Shown one piece after another: positions 30,031-40,924 of a stretch of 64,000 bases of DNA. Made by a program: the position numbers and the translations under genes. Source of the stretch: Pleodorina starrii. Its lineage: Eukaryota > Chlorophyta > Chlorophyceae > Chlamydomonadales > Volvocaceae. How positions within the stretch are numbered: the first letter of the stretch is position 1; every line of letters begins with the position of its first letter. Under the pieces are notes generated by a model. The model saw only the letters and a list, made by a program, of their open reading frames with translations, was not told the origin of the DNA and made no database searches. Location: NCBI GenBank assembly GCA_030267565.1, contig BRXU01000004.1, positions 6,650,001 to 6,714,000 of the forward strand, given 5' to 3'.

Positions 30031-31374
30031 TCAGGTGTTGGTTGTGCATGCTGTCCCGCCAGCGTCGGGGTACTCGTCGGTTTCAGGCCGTACGAGCATC
30101 AAGAACGCGTCCACGCCCTTGCGGATCGACTTGGCTGCTTGTTTCGCAGTCAGAAGGTCGACCGACGTCGCTGCAAACAGGGTGGCGGTGACCCAATTCA
30201 TGAGTCGTGCCGGCTCCGAGAGCCCCTGTGCGTATTTAGGCCGCAACACGATTGACCTGCTGCCTTTGACCAAGGTGAGGGTATCCGTGTTCCAACACAT
30301 GCGAGCCTTGCGACGTTTCAACCAATCCGTGCCGAGAATGATACCGGCGGGGCCGATACCATCCTTCATGACCAACAGGCGAACTGAGTCCCTGAAGGCG
30401 CCGATTTTGATGGGAATGTTGACTTCCCCGAGAAGCGGATGTGGCTTCCCGTCGGCGAGGCGAACGGAGGTTGTGTTGGACGGTTGTGCTGTGATCCCTA
30501 GAGCGGAAATGAACGCCTTGGGAACAAACCCGTCAGCGGTGCCTTTCGTGTTGGCGCCGCTATCCACTAGTACGGTCGCCGGCTTCGAGGAAGCGAGGCA
30601 GTCGAACGTCATGGAGTGCGTAGTGTCACTGCCGTCGAAGGACTGAAGTGACGCCACGGTTGCTGGAGAATCGTACCACAGCTGTACGGGGTAAGGGGTT
30701 GGGGGCATAGGAAGGCGCCCAACACCACCTTTGCCGTTTGCTGATACTAGCAACTGAGTACCAGCTGGCAGTTCTTCAACGAGCTTGTAGCGAAGCTGTT
30801 GAAAGTAGCGCGTCAAGTGTGGGAACTTGGGGACCACGAACAGTGCACACGTGTGCTGTGGGTCCTGGCGCTTGCAACGTTCGTAGTGCTGCTGATAGGA
30901 ACGCACGTTTTGGGGTGCTACACAGCACCAGAGGGCTTCACCAGCGACATTTTGCAAGTAAAACGTTTCTGGTGTGGCAAAGCGTGAGCACAGAGCATTC
31001 GTGCCGTGGGGATTACATGCGGCGTCGTACGAAAATACGACACCCAGCAAGGTCTGCAGTCTGGTGAAAATGGACGGAGCCACCATGTGATCAGGTGCGT
31101 TCAGTAAAAACGACGACGACCTGGCAGCCTTCTCAGTCACACTAACACCATTCCGCTGGACAGCCGTAATGGCTGGGCCTGACACACCAGCAGCAGGCAT
31201 TTCTGCCGCTGCTACGTTGGAATCGTCCGGAATCTCCGAGGCAGGTCCAGAGGCAAGTGCCGAAACAAGGACACCATGAATTGCCTCAGCTGTCCACCCA
31301 TGGCCGCTATGACATGCGAAAAGGTTAGGCTCTTGCGGCATTGCAGCCGCGCCCTCAGCCCACGCGCCAAACAC
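30031..31374 (-). CDS. Gypsy 1 aspartic protease region of Pol
   Basis: A 447-codon frame that begins directly after the Gag TAG codon (31375-31377) in the same frame. It starts with GTG and its first ATG is about 12 codons in, so translation by readthrough is the simplest explanation. The protease has the Asp-Ser-Gly-Ala active-site signature within V-L-V-D-S-G-A, followed by a Leu-Gly-Thr-Asp-Trp-Leu-Lys motif typical of gypsy proteases. The N-terminal half has no recognised domain but is homologous to gypsy 2 (a shared segment with a Cys-Asn-x-x-Gly-Thr-Asn-Ala motif). It ends at a stop near 30031, out of frame with RT. Confidence 0.88.
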   Translation of the reverse strand: MFGAWAEGAAAMPQEPNLFACHSGHGWTAEAIHGVLVSALASGPASEIPDDSNVAAAEMPAAGVSGPAITAVQRNGVSVTEKAARSSSFLLNAPDHMVAPSIFTRLQTLLGVVFSYDAACNPHGTNALCSRFATPETFYLQNVAGEALWCCVAPQNVRSYQQHYERCKRQDPQHTCALFVVPKFPHLTRYFQQLRYKLVEELPAGTQLLVSANGKGGVGRLPMPPTPYPVQLWYDSPATVASLQSFDGSDTTHSMTFDCLASSKPATVLVDSGANTKGTADGFVPKAFISALGITAQPSNTTSVRLADGKPHPLLGEVNIPIKIGAFRDSVRLLVMKDGIGPAGIILGTDWLKRRKARMCWNTDTLTLVKGSRSIVLRPKYAQGLSEPARLMNWVTATLFAATSVDLLTAKQAAKSIRKGVDAFLMLVRPETDEYPDAGGTACTTNT

Positions 31375-33246
31375 CTATTTGGACTGGTACTTCTGGAAAA
31401 CGGCCTGCAACTCCGCCTGCAGCTGGGCGGCGTCCCCCTTCTTGCGGCCGCCGTGCGCGTCACGCTTCTTGGGCTTTCCGCCGTGGTTGCCACGCTTGTT
31501 GCCGCCCTTGCCCTGGGATGGCCGGTTGTTGCCACCACCGCCGCCACCGTTGTTCTTGTGGATGCCACCCTTCACGGACAAGCGGGGCGGATCAGAGTGG
31601 GCAGCGTTCAGGTCAGCGGATTTGGTGGTGGTGTACTTGCTTTCCGTGAGTGCCACCCCCAGAGTGTACTTGATGAGGGCCTCGACATCAGTCCAAGGTG
31701 CACCAGACACTGGCTGGAAATCCACTTTTTTCCTGAGCGCGGGTTGCAGGCCCATTTTGAACCAGGAAATGCGGTCATACATGCTCATTTCGCCCACGTG
31801 TTGCATCACGAGGCGGTACGAAGCGACATATGCCTGGATGGTGCTGGTCTGCTTAACTTCTCCGTTATGCAGGCGCTTGCGTGCGTCTTCCGGTGTGTCA
31901 CGGTACGGGTGATCCCACTGAATGAGGAAATCGGTGCGCAACTCTTCGACAGTGGGGTTGCGCCCCTTTGCTTGCCAGTCGCGCATGTACACCATGCACC
32001 ACTGCTGCGCGTCACCCGCTAGGTGGAAGATGAAGTGTGTCACCGGGTTGACACCGCGCATCACCAAGTACGTCACCAGGACATCGAACCAGGTCCGCAC
32101 ACACGTGATGTGTTTGTCCATGACCCCCGTGAAATGCTTGAAGGGAATGCGGTCCTCACGTGTGGGGCCCGATGGCGCGGCCGTCCCTGCCGTGGGTGTT
32201 GGGATAGGAGGTGGTGGTGGCACCAAGCCCGTGTGTGGATGTGGCACCACGCCCTCCTGCCCCGCTGCAAGGGAACCCTGGCCCTGGGTGTGTTCGACTC
32301 CTCCCACACTAGGTCGCAGTGGTTCCGGGTTGCTTACCCCGGCCTGGTTGAGGATGGGCGCCAGGAAGTCTGGCGTCGGTCGGCTGAGCTTCCACTCAGC
32401 AATGCCCTCGTACAGGCGCTTCAGCTCGGGCGTCGTCAGGAGGGGATGACTCCCCTTGGCCAGCTCGTGGTTTATGAACATGGCCGCCGAGTTGGTGAGG
32501 CCCGGCGCCTCGAAGCAGCAGACGTACTTCTGTACAAAAGGCTGGTGCGCCCACGCGTGAAGGTGCTCCTTCAGGGGCTGCTCCCGGTCGGCCACTGAGG
32601 TACCCGCCATTCCGGCGAGACCGGCCGCACCCACCAGCGCATCAGCGAAGGTGCGCTGAGTCGGCTGCTGCTGGCCCTCCGGCGTCTTCGCGAAGCGGAC
32701 GGTGGGCGACTCGCGCCGAGCCGCGTGCTGCACGCCAAAAGCCGGCAGCTCCTCCTTCTGCACCTGGCCGTCTTCCATTTCCGCGTCGTCCTCATCGGAG
32801 CTGGAGCCGGCGTCCTCGCTGGCCGCCCGCTTGGCGCCGGCTTGCGCTTGCGCTGCGACCGCGATTGCGGCAGCCGCAGCATCCGCGGCTTGCTGCCTCG
32901 CGATGTGGAGTTCCGACTTCGTGTTGTTATGCTCCTCCCGCAGCTGAGCAAGCTGCTGCTGCATTAGGTTTTGCTGTTGCAGCAACTGCTCAACCTGCTG
33001 CTGCGTTATGGGATGCGTGTTGGACTCCATTTGCTTAGCCGACAAGGAAGTCTCCAGAGCGTCGACGCGCTCCTGCGCTTCCTCTGCAGTGCCGGGAAGT
33101 GAGTCGATGCCGACGGCCGTCGCCGCGTCGCGCAGCTGTGCAGCCGTGAGGCCCTTCGTCTGTGGAGGGGCCACATCATTAAGAACGGCAGTTTGTTGAA
33201 TGATCTGGCGCCAGAGTTTTTTGAGGTTTGTGCTGATTTTAGCCAT
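31375..33246 (-). CDS. Gypsy 1 Gag polyprotein
   Basis: A 623-residue capsid/nucleocapsid precursor from an ATG at 33246. Order: a Gln-rich coiled-coil segment (about 80-130) followed by an Ala-rich stretch, an acidic Ser/Asp/Glu patch (about 145-165), a Pro-rich linker, then a retrotransposon Gag domain (about 365-545). The C-terminal tail is Gly/Lys/His-rich and lacks a CCHC knuckle, so RNA binding probably relies on basic residues. The stop is TAG followed by G; the same frame stays open as the protease. The Gag domain is homologous to that of gypsy 2. Confidence 0.88.
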   Translation of the reverse strand: MAKISTNLKKLWRQIIQQTAVLNDVAPPQTKGLTAAQLRDAATAVGIDSLPGTAEEAQERVDALETSLSAKQMESNTHPITQQQVEQLLQQQNLMQQQLAQLREEHNNTKSELHIARQQAADAAAAAIAVAAQAQAGAKRAASEDAGSSSDEDDAEMEDGQVQKEELPAFGVQHAARRESPTVRFAKTPEGQQQPTQRTFADALVGAAGLAGMAGTSVADREQPLKEHLHAWAHQPFVQKYVCCFEAPGLTNSAAMFINHELAKGSHPLLTTPELKRLYEGIAEWKLSRPTPDFLAPILNQAGVSNPEPLRPSVGGVEHTQGQGSLAAGQEGVVPHPHTGLVPPPPPIPTPTAGTAAPSGPTREDRIPFKHFTGVMDKHITCVRTWFDVLVTYLVMRGVNPVTHFIFHLAGDAQQWCMVYMRDWQAKGRNPTVEELRTDFLIQWDHPYRDTPEDARKRLHNGEVKQTSTIQAYVASYRLVMQHVGEMSMYDRISWFKMGLQPALRKKVDFQPVSGAPWTDVEALIKYTLGVALTESKYTTTKSADLNAAHSDPPRLSVKGGIHKNNGGGGGGNNRPSQGKGGNKRGNHGGKPKKRDAHGGRKKGDAAQLQAELQAVFQKYQSK

Positions 33247-33721
33247 GATGGCCGCGGTCTAGACGACGCGAAAGGTCGAAGCAAGATCGCAAAATCAGAC
33301 AGATAACAATACTCTATAGCTTTTATGTTAGCTATATGGCGCGATAAAAGCGACCGTCGCTAGAAGTGCTTTACGAGTCGCTGATGCGGCGGCGAGGAAG
33401 CAAAGCTTCTCAGCCAACGTCGCAAAATGCGCCGTTATAAAGGCAGCCGTAAATGCGTAGAAGCCGAGGCTTCGTAGCAGGCACCAGGCGCGGCTCACGA
33501 AGAGCACAGGCGCAGCTCACAAGGAGCGCAGCCGGGGCGCAGCTCGTGAAGAGCGCAGCCCAAGGCGCAGCTACTCGGGTAGCAAGCTTCCAAAGGAAGC
33601 GTAGCTACAAGTGGCAGGGCCACTTGCCGCCGAAGCGGGAAGCGAAGCTTCCGCTCGGGGCGCCGCCGAGAGCGCAGCCGATCCTACTACTATGAGTCCT
33701 TAGTTAGAACTCGATACCACT
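33247..33721 (-). other. Gypsy 1 5' leader with tRNA primer-binding site
   Basis: The non-coding leader lies between the 5' LTR and the Gag ATG. The primer-binding site sits two bases inside the LTR (33708-33719, minus strand TGGTATCGAGTT), the same word as in gypsy 2 and nearly that of the TRIM-like element. About 33480-33680 contains degenerate repeats of GCGCAGCTC and GAAGAGCGCAGCC that may form structure. No reading frame is supported. Confidence 0.75.
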
Positions 33722-34075
33722 TGTAAGACTCTACTAGTCTTCCCAGGATCTTTCTAAGGTAACTCACCGAGGATCGGGTTAGAGTTCGGTTCTTATTATG
33801 CGGAAGCGTAGATTGTTTACCGAATAGCGTGTTATAGATAAGATACATATCACAGTAGGTGGTATCAACAGATACCGTGTAAGAACATTGAAGAGTAATT
33901 CTCTGTCGTCTCCACGTAGAGCGACGCCTTAATGCGTACTCCAGATGCGTACCATTCCGCAGTACAACTGCTAACGGAAAGGTAACAGGTACTTTATTGG
34001 CTCGTTCCTCCGCCAGGACGTGAGACCAATATAACACTATTAAAATAGCGTTAAGTTCGTGCAAGCAAGCTTACA
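33722..34075 (-). repeat. 5' LTR of gypsy 1
   Basis: 354 bp, reads as identical to the 3' LTR at 24031-24384. It is followed inward by the primer-binding site and outward by the GTCCG duplication (34076-34080). The element promoter should lie here, but I cannot identify a specific core element. Confidence 0.93.
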
Positions 34076-35331
34076 GTCCGTGAGTTCAATCCCCGCCTCC
34101 CTCACGAGAGCGAGCTGTTTCAGTGTGGTGTAGAATTTGCATTCCCGTTTGAGTTCATGTGCCGGTACGGTGCCCATGTATCGACTTTGCAGGTGGAGGA
34201 GAGCTCTGGTCACCGCTCCGAGACGGCCGTCATCATTGAGGGAGAGGACGAGGGTCTTTGCCGCCCGGACGGCGTATAAGGTGCGTACGGTGCCAACCCC
34301 CAGGCCGAGCCGCGCGGTCGGGTTGAGAATGGCGCGGGTGGGGAAGCCCATCTTGAGTCCGTAGCTGCGTTTGGCTATGCCCGCGATTTGTGCATCGAAA
34401 CTGGCAATGTCTTGTGGGGTGTACGCCATGGTGGGCAGGCTGTACGCCACGAAGGGGTGTATGAGGGTTCTGATCATGTTGATGCGTTGGTCGGGGGTCG
34501 CGAGGGAGCTCTGAATGCCCCGTCCTCGTCTGTCAACCTCGGCGCGCACATAGGCCACTTGTTCTGCCCAGTCTAGCGTGGGGGTAATGTGTACTCCCAG
34601 ATACTTGTACTGCTGCGTGGGGGGTGCGTACGGGATAGGCGTGTCGTCTATTCGAATTTGGTTTTTCAGAAGGCGTTCCAGGGCGGTCTGGTATTTTTGT
34701 GTGCCGGGGCCTCTGCTCAGATCCCTGTCCGAGCGCGCACGACCATGGAGAATGCCTTGTATCTGGCACTTGCTCACGTTGACCTTGAGGGCCCCCCACC
34801 TCGCATACCGTTCAATTTTCGAGCATTGGAGCCGCAGATCGATACCGCGTTCGTAAGGATAACTAGGTCGTCGGCGAATGCCCCCGAGCTGAAGTGATGG
34901 CGATCGTTTTCTTCCGCCCGGAGGCAGCCATATCGGTACCCCCTGCCGCCGCTGTGCAGCCATCGTAGGAGGGGTTCCATGTAGATAATGAACAGGACGG
35001 GTGACAGCGTGTCTCCCTGGATCGTTCCGCGCTCGACGCAATGTTCGCGGTGCATCCGTGTTCGGTTCGTATGCGTGTCGCGGCGTGCGAGTACAGGTTC
35101 GCAACCACTTCGATGAGGTCATCTGGGTAGCCCAGGTCGTACATGATCATAAGCAGTTTATCATGATCGATGGTGTTGAACGCGGAAGTGAAATCGATAT
35201 AAAGGAGGAACAGGTCGCGTCTTCGATAGCGTGCAGCACGTTCTGGATTTGCCATTCTGTATTGCGCTGCCGGAGGTACCCTTCCTGGGCCTCGGTAAAG
35301 ATGTGGGCTTGTTCGCTGTAAGTTACGATGT
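34076..35331 (-). pseudogene. Dualen copy 2: reverse transcriptase core and thumb, frameshifted
   Basis: Homologous to copy 1 residues about 1430-1830, including the Ile-Asp-Phe-Thr first catalytic Asp and the Phe-Ala-Asp-Asp motif (near 34880). It is spread over at least three frames. Copy 2 lacks about a dozen bases near 35215 relative to copies 1 and 3, and single-base losses occur near 35037 and 34835. No functional RT can be made from this copy. Confidence 0.85.
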
Positions 35332-38300
35332 TTAGTGTGATGTGGCTGGTGTACAGCTTGTAGAGGGTGTTGGCCAGGGCGATCGGGCGTTTGTTCTTAA
35401 TAAGAAGTGGGTCTCCTTTCTTGGGGATGAGGACCGTGTCGGATTGTGTCCAGTGGGGGGGATTTCGGCTTTGACCCACATTACGGTGATCAGGTGGTGT
35501 ATTGCGGTCTTGAGGTCGTCTGGGAGGGTTTGGAGGAGTTCATTGGGCAGGCCGTCCGGCCCGGGGGCTTTGTTGCGGGCGAGGTGGCTCAGGCAGGTGC
35601 GAAAGTTGCATGGGTCGAGGATTCCGGGGAGGAGGGACGGGGGTGCGCCGTCCCAGCGTGCAAGGCCTTGTCTGAGTGGGTCAGGGGCCCCAGCCTCTTC
35701 CCAGGGGTATTTGCGTGGGAGGTATTTGCCTGCACCTGGGAGGTATTTGCCTGTGCGGGGACCGGAGACTGGCCTGGCTAGGAGGGTGAAGTGCGTGTGT
35801 AGCGCGTCGAGAATGCCTTCGGGATCCGTGCACAGGTGCCCGTCCTCGGGGTGTCGGATAGCCGCGATACCTCGCGGTTGATCGTCAGGCTCCAGGATTT
35901 GCCTGTGCGCCTGCTTTGGCTTCTTTGTGAGAAGGCGTTGAAGCCGCCTGCTTGCTCTGCACACGTGCAGTTTGCGTGTCTCATTAACCACCTTCCTGAT
36001 TTCGTCCCCCTTGCTCCGGATCGCGATGCGCAGGTCGCGGGTTTCAAGGTTGTCCCATGGGTCCCCCGGGCCTTGTGGTTGGCGGGCGGTACCAGTTTCA
36101 GGTGGGTCGGGGGTCTGATCTGTGGCTTTCGGGACCGGCGTTGCCTCCTGGGGGTGCCGTGATGGGGGTTGTTGGGTCGCTTTCGTCGGGTTTGGGGGGG
36201 CCCCCGGCGGGTGCAGTGCTTGCGCGAGGTCGCGTTTCAGTGCTTTGTGTTCATCATATAAACGGGTCAGGCGCCTGCCAATGCCCCGTCGCGCGTGCAA
36301 TGTCCCTGAGCGGGGGGGTTTTTGTTGGCAGTGACTTTCGAGGATGCCGAGGCATTGCAGCATGAGCGTCCCAAGCTCTTGGCTTAGGGAAGTGATATTC
36401 GTGGCTTGCACGGCCGCGTGATTGCGCAGGTGGCCAAGGATCGTCCGCGCCTGGTCCTTGCCCGCGGCACGCTCCATTTGGGTGGATGCGGCTGTGATGG
36501 TCTCGTGCGCGGGGCGGAGAGCGTCCAGCAGGTGGGTAATTGCGCCCGTGAGTGTCGCCTCCATTTCCATGCGTGCTTTGTCTTTGCTTTCTTTGAGGAT
36601 GGGCAGTTGGATGCGGCTCCATGAGCTGGGGTTCAGGTCTGTGGGGGGCCGGGCAGCGGGGGCGGGGAAGAGGCGGAGTCCCGCTAGGGGGAGGAGGGTA
36701 CACAGCGGTCGGTGGTCGAAGTTGCCTCCACACTCGTACACTTGTTCGTACGCATTGCCCTCCTTGGCCACAGCGGCGGTGGTTTGGGGAGCAAGGAGGA
36801 CGTCATCGATGCGGCTCAGGTGGGTGTCGAGTCCGAGTTGCGTCTGTGTGTAGGTGTATTCTCGTCGCATGGTGTGGACTGGTTGCAGGTCGTTCTCCGT
36901 CGAGAAGCATCGGTGCGCCCTGTCATCCGTGTTGCAGATACCTGTCGACCGGTCACTCGCTTTGAGCACTGCATTCCAATCGCCCGCCATGATCAGGTGC
37001 TCACCCTTCGCTTTGGCTTGCACCGAGGCCGCTCGCCCATATTCGTATATTTTCTGCCGTGTGGTGGAGTCGGATGGGCAGTATACCCCTATGATGTGGA
37101 GGGTTGAGCTGGCCGGGGGGGCTATACGTACATGCCCTATGTACCCTTCCAGTTCAGTGGGTATAGGTTCTGCGGTGGCGCTGCCCTGTCTACTGAGGCG
37201 CTCCGCCACTCCGATCAGGACGCCTGCCTCGCGGTTGGCGCGATCGGCGACATGCGGGCGATTGCTCAGGTAGGTCTGGTATGGCTGCATGCTTTGCTTC
37301 ATGCTGGCAATAGCGCGACGATGATGGGCGCTTAGCTTGGTTTCGGTGAGCACCAGCACATCTGGCTTGTGGTCGTCGACTAGGCGCAAAATTCCCTCAC
37401 GGTGCCCTTGCAGGCCTCGCGTGTTCATCGTAACGAGTTTGAGATAGCCGGTCGGTGGTGCTCCTGGTGCGGCCGGGGGCGGCTCGCTGGCTGTCTGCTC
37501 TGGCGTTTTGGCAGGTGCGACGGGAGCGTCCGCCCTTGGCTGTTTGGGGTGGGCGTACTTCGTCATGTGTTGTTGCTGAGGTCCTGTTTTTGGTTTAGGG
37601 CGGGACTGCGCAGGGGGGGAGCTTTCCGCAGGGCGCTTGCGTGGGCGTGGGCGTGCTGCATTCTGTTCCGGAGCAGGGCGCGTCGTGCCGTACGCCGCCG
37701 TTCGTACCGGGTCGGGGGCCGGGTCGGGTAGGATATGTTGCGGTGCCTGAGTTGTTTCAGCTCCTTCAGGTGCGTCGGCGGCCGTGCGGTCGCGGCCCGC
37801 TCGAATGGGGAGGCCTAGCATGCGGCGCAGGTGATATGTGATGGTGTGGGTTGCAGGCACGGGCCCCACCTTCCTTCTGGTCCGCTTTCTGCTGGTGCGT
37901 GCAGGTGCCGCGGCTTCTGGAGCGGAGGCGCGCCTGGCGGCCCGTCTCGTGTCGGCGTGGCACGCTTCAGGAGCATTCGCGGCTGCTCTACGGGGCATAG
38001 GGGCGTCTTGCTGCGCGGGCCGCGGGGGCCCCGCGGCTTCGTCGGTATCTGGCGGAGGCTGCGGGGTTTCCACATCAAGTTCCGCGTCGTCGGTGTCCAT
38101 GGGGCTGGGGTCGGCGGGAGTTCGTGCCGGGCGGCTCTCTGGGCTCCCGGGTTCCGTTGGTTGCATGTGTGCCTCGGTTCCGGGGGGCCCCGCGTCGTCA
38201 ACTTCCATCGGGGTGGGGTCTGGGCTGGCGGCGGTGTACCGGGGTGCCGCGTGTTCTACACGCGCTCTCACCTCGTAAGAAGGCGAGGGGGGCGCTTCGG

Positions 38301-38784
38301 CGGGGGTGGGTTCCGGTAGTGTGCGTGTGTCGTGGCCAGTCGGGTGTTGTTCCGTCGTGTCCGTGGTGGCGGCGGCGGGTCGGTTAGGTCCGTTCTGTGT
38401 GTTGGTCGTCAGGACTGCGATCCATTGCTCAGGTGGCGTGACATTCCGGAGGTCGACATGTGTTTGACACGGGGCGTTGTTGTGCCGGCGTTGGAGGCAG
38501 TAAATAGTCCCGTGGGCGAGGGGCCAATGGGTTGTCAGCTGTGTCGGGCGCGGTGATTGCGAGTCGATAATGAACCAATGCGTGTGTTGCCTTCGGACTG
38601 CTACGGCATGGCCTTCGAGATGCATTATGAAACCCCAGCTTTGGGCGTGGGGGGGGGAGTTGTGCCCAGAGAGTGTCGAGCTGGTCCCCTTTGCGTCGCG
38701 GCGCGTTGTTTGTGCCGGTAGTGTGGGCGGGTGTTGCAGCGTGGCGTGTCGTGCCCTCGTCAGGCCCTCCGTATTGGGGCTCAT
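35332..38784 (-). pseudogene. Dualen copy 2: protease C-terminal half, linker, APE endonuclease, start of RT
   Basis: A long minus frame. It includes the protease His region (Gly-His-Ala-Val), the Pro/Ala/Arg-rich linker, a complete APE endonuclease with the same N, E, D-x-N and D-H positions as copy 1, and the region leading to the RT. A 24-bp tandem duplication near 35725-35760 (an extra G-K-Y-L-P) and a nearby small loss distinguish this copy. The frame enters from an out-of-frame segment upstream, so its apparent beginning is not a start. It fails before the RT palm because of a frameshift near 35450. Confidence 0.85.
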
Positions 38785-39193
38785 GCCGGGGGCGGCTGAG
38801 GCGGGTCGCCTTCGGGTTGTCCAGGACTAGCAGAGCGAGCGCCGTTACGAGGGGCACCATCATGCCTTGGTTCGTGCTTGGAACGTGTGTGAGAAGCCCG
38901 GCGAGGGCACAGGCGCAAACGTGGCCGTGCACGCGGCGTGCTGATAGTGGTGTGGCCTGCAGGCCCCGTGAGATAGGGAGGATGCCGACTGCGAGGAGTG
39001 GTGCGGGGGTGTCCCCTGTAATCAGTTGCCAGCAAATCAAGGTGAGAATGGCGAGGTATGCCAACTGTTGTGCAGGGGGTCGGGGTGCTTCCCGTGCTTG
39101 GCGGATGCCAACGTAAATGCTGTGTACGGCATGTCGTGCGGTGCGGAGCAGGGCGGCGCCTTGGGGTAGTACTAGTGCTACGAGGATTAGGCG
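38429..39193 (-). pseudogene. Dualen copy 2: membrane-helix region joined to a deleted protease
   Basis: The minus frame (about 39193 to 38650) encodes the hydrophobic helices. It then jumps at about 38697 from the N-A-P-R-R sequence straight to K-G-D-Q-L-D. Compared with copy 1 (7653-8020), about 370 bp are missing, including the putative catalytic Cys and the Asn-Asn-Leu-Leu helix of the Josephin-like protease. A nine-G run (eight C in copy 1) then shifts the frame. Confidence 0.82.
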
Positions 39194-40924
39194 TCACACC
39201 CAAATGAGGAGGAATACTGAGAGCAGATAGTGGACAATGTCGTTCAGGGGTTGTAGGGCGAGGGTTAGGGCAGTTGGGGTGAATGCGAGGGGCATGAGCA
39301 ATGCAGCGTGGGCAACTTTAGTCCATTCGGCGTGTGTACGGCGTGTTCGGTTGGCTTGTACGGTTTGTCGTGCTGCCGCCATAATTCTGTGTGCGAGGTG
39401 TTCGGTACTCAGGGCGGCAGTACGTGCACAGTATATGGCAAGGCCGACGGCCACGGGTGTTAGGACAATGTAACGGTACAGCAGGACATGGAACGCCGCG
39501 TACGCCACCGCTGCGTATTTGAGCCAGTGTAGTAGGGTCATGCCCGTCCGGCGTGACAGCCAGCGGCGGGTCTGGACTGCCGACTTCGGGTTCTGTCGGT
39601 CCCAGCCGCTCACACCGTGCGGGATGGGTTCGCCTTTACCACGGGGCTGTACATCACTCGCGGTGCAGACGCCTTGGTGTAGTTGGGTGTAGTCCCACCA
39701 TGTCCCAGGGTGGGCCCCTTCAGGGGCACTGCCTGCCGTCGTGACACGGCGGCTGGCCCGGTGGCGGGCCCTTAGGCTAGTACTGGCCGTTACATCCCGG
39801 TCGTCCCGGCCCGAGGTTCGTGGTCCGGCGCGCACATCTGCCCAGGGGTTCCCAGTCCCCCCGTATGTGTTCTCACTACCCCGAGGGAGCACCGGGGTGG
39901 GGGTACCTATGTCATATATGTGCTCTTTGACATCCGTGCCTGTGTTGGGGTCGGTGCGTGTGTTTCTTGGCTGTACGGCTTGGCAAGCAGTTACATTCTG
40001 GTCTGCCTTCCGTTCGGCGGTCCCAGGCTCAGCAGCCTTGGAGGTTCGTCCCCTCCATATTCCGCCCCCGGAGGGGCGTCCCCTGTGGGGGCTGTCGCCT
40101 CCCCTAGAGTGCACCAAGATCAGAGTGCCATCATCGTACGGGTGGGCTACAACCTCTGCCCCGCTAGGGTCCGCACTCGCGTTGCCCCACATGTGACTGC
40201 CTATGTTGACCCAGCACCCAAGCCGTGACCCCGTACGCATACCGGCTCCATGCCATCGTTCCAGTTCTCTCGTCCGCATATCGGTGCTGCCCCCGCCCCT
40301 CTTGCCATTCCTGATCCGCCCGTCTCCTGATGCTGCGTCATGTATGGGGGGCCATGGCCTGCGGCCCTCTCCTGCATGCCGTGCGATGTGTCCGCTGGGG
40401 CAGTCGTGGGCTCCTTCCTTTGGATTGGCGCGGGTCCTATCACTGTGGGGTCCAGGGTGCGTGGGAGGGGGTGTGGTGGGCAATCGGTTGTGGGTGTGTG
40501 GGCGTGTTACTGGGTGGGGGTGAGCAGCAGGTTGGGTTGAGCTGCCTATCCAATTGGGTGGGAGGTGGTGGGTCGGGGCGGGGGCCCCGGCATCGGGCAG
40601 TTGGTGCCGAGCGGCGGGCTGCGTCCCCTCTATGCCAGGTTTAGTGCTTACGTTTCCGGCGACCCCCTCCATGGCCTCCGCCAGGTTGCGGGCCGCCTGC
40701 CCGTCCTCCTCATCGTCGCTCAGCACCATGAGATCCACCAGGTTGGCGCCGCTAGGGGCGACGACGGCGGCCGCCATTGGGGACACGCTCCGGATGGGCT
40801 GGGGGTGGGGCGCCTTCAGGGCCGCCATCAGGGTCTCGATCAGGGTGTCCCGTAGCTGCCGCAGCTCACGCTTCTCTATGCCGTACAGGAAGCCAGCACT
40901 CAGCATGTCCATGCTGGGCCGGCC
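39194..40924 (-). pseudogene. Dualen copy 2: N-terminal polyprotein region, part 2
   Basis: A 572-codon minus frame. It begins with a helical stretch at the ATG at 40912, then an acidic patch (S-D-D-E-E-D), a long His/Pro/Thr-rich low-complexity part, and the start of the hydrophobic segment. It ends in a TGA near 39194 where copies 1 and 3 have GGA, a single-base nonsense change. The ATG is probably internal: the same frame is likely to have continued upstream through the segment now displaced to 55896-57867 by the copy 3 insertion. No known domain recognised. Confidence 0.75.

Larger units (their letters stand above)
24031..34075 (-). mobile_element. Ty3/gypsy chromodomain retrotransposon 1 (gypsy 1)
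   Basis: A complete element of 10,045 bp with 354-bp LTRs, flanked by the 5-bp duplication GTCCG (24026-24030, 34076-34080). Joining the flanks restores the Dualen sequence of copy 1 near 12640. Gene order on the minus strand is Gag, protease, RT, RNase H, integrase, chromodomain, which is the Ty3/gypsy (chromovirus) order. The LTRs read as identical, so it is young. Its pol is nonetheless broken by a CACTA-like insertion (27449-29500), a frame change between protease and RT near 30030, and a 1-bp deletion near 26566. Confidence 0.93.
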
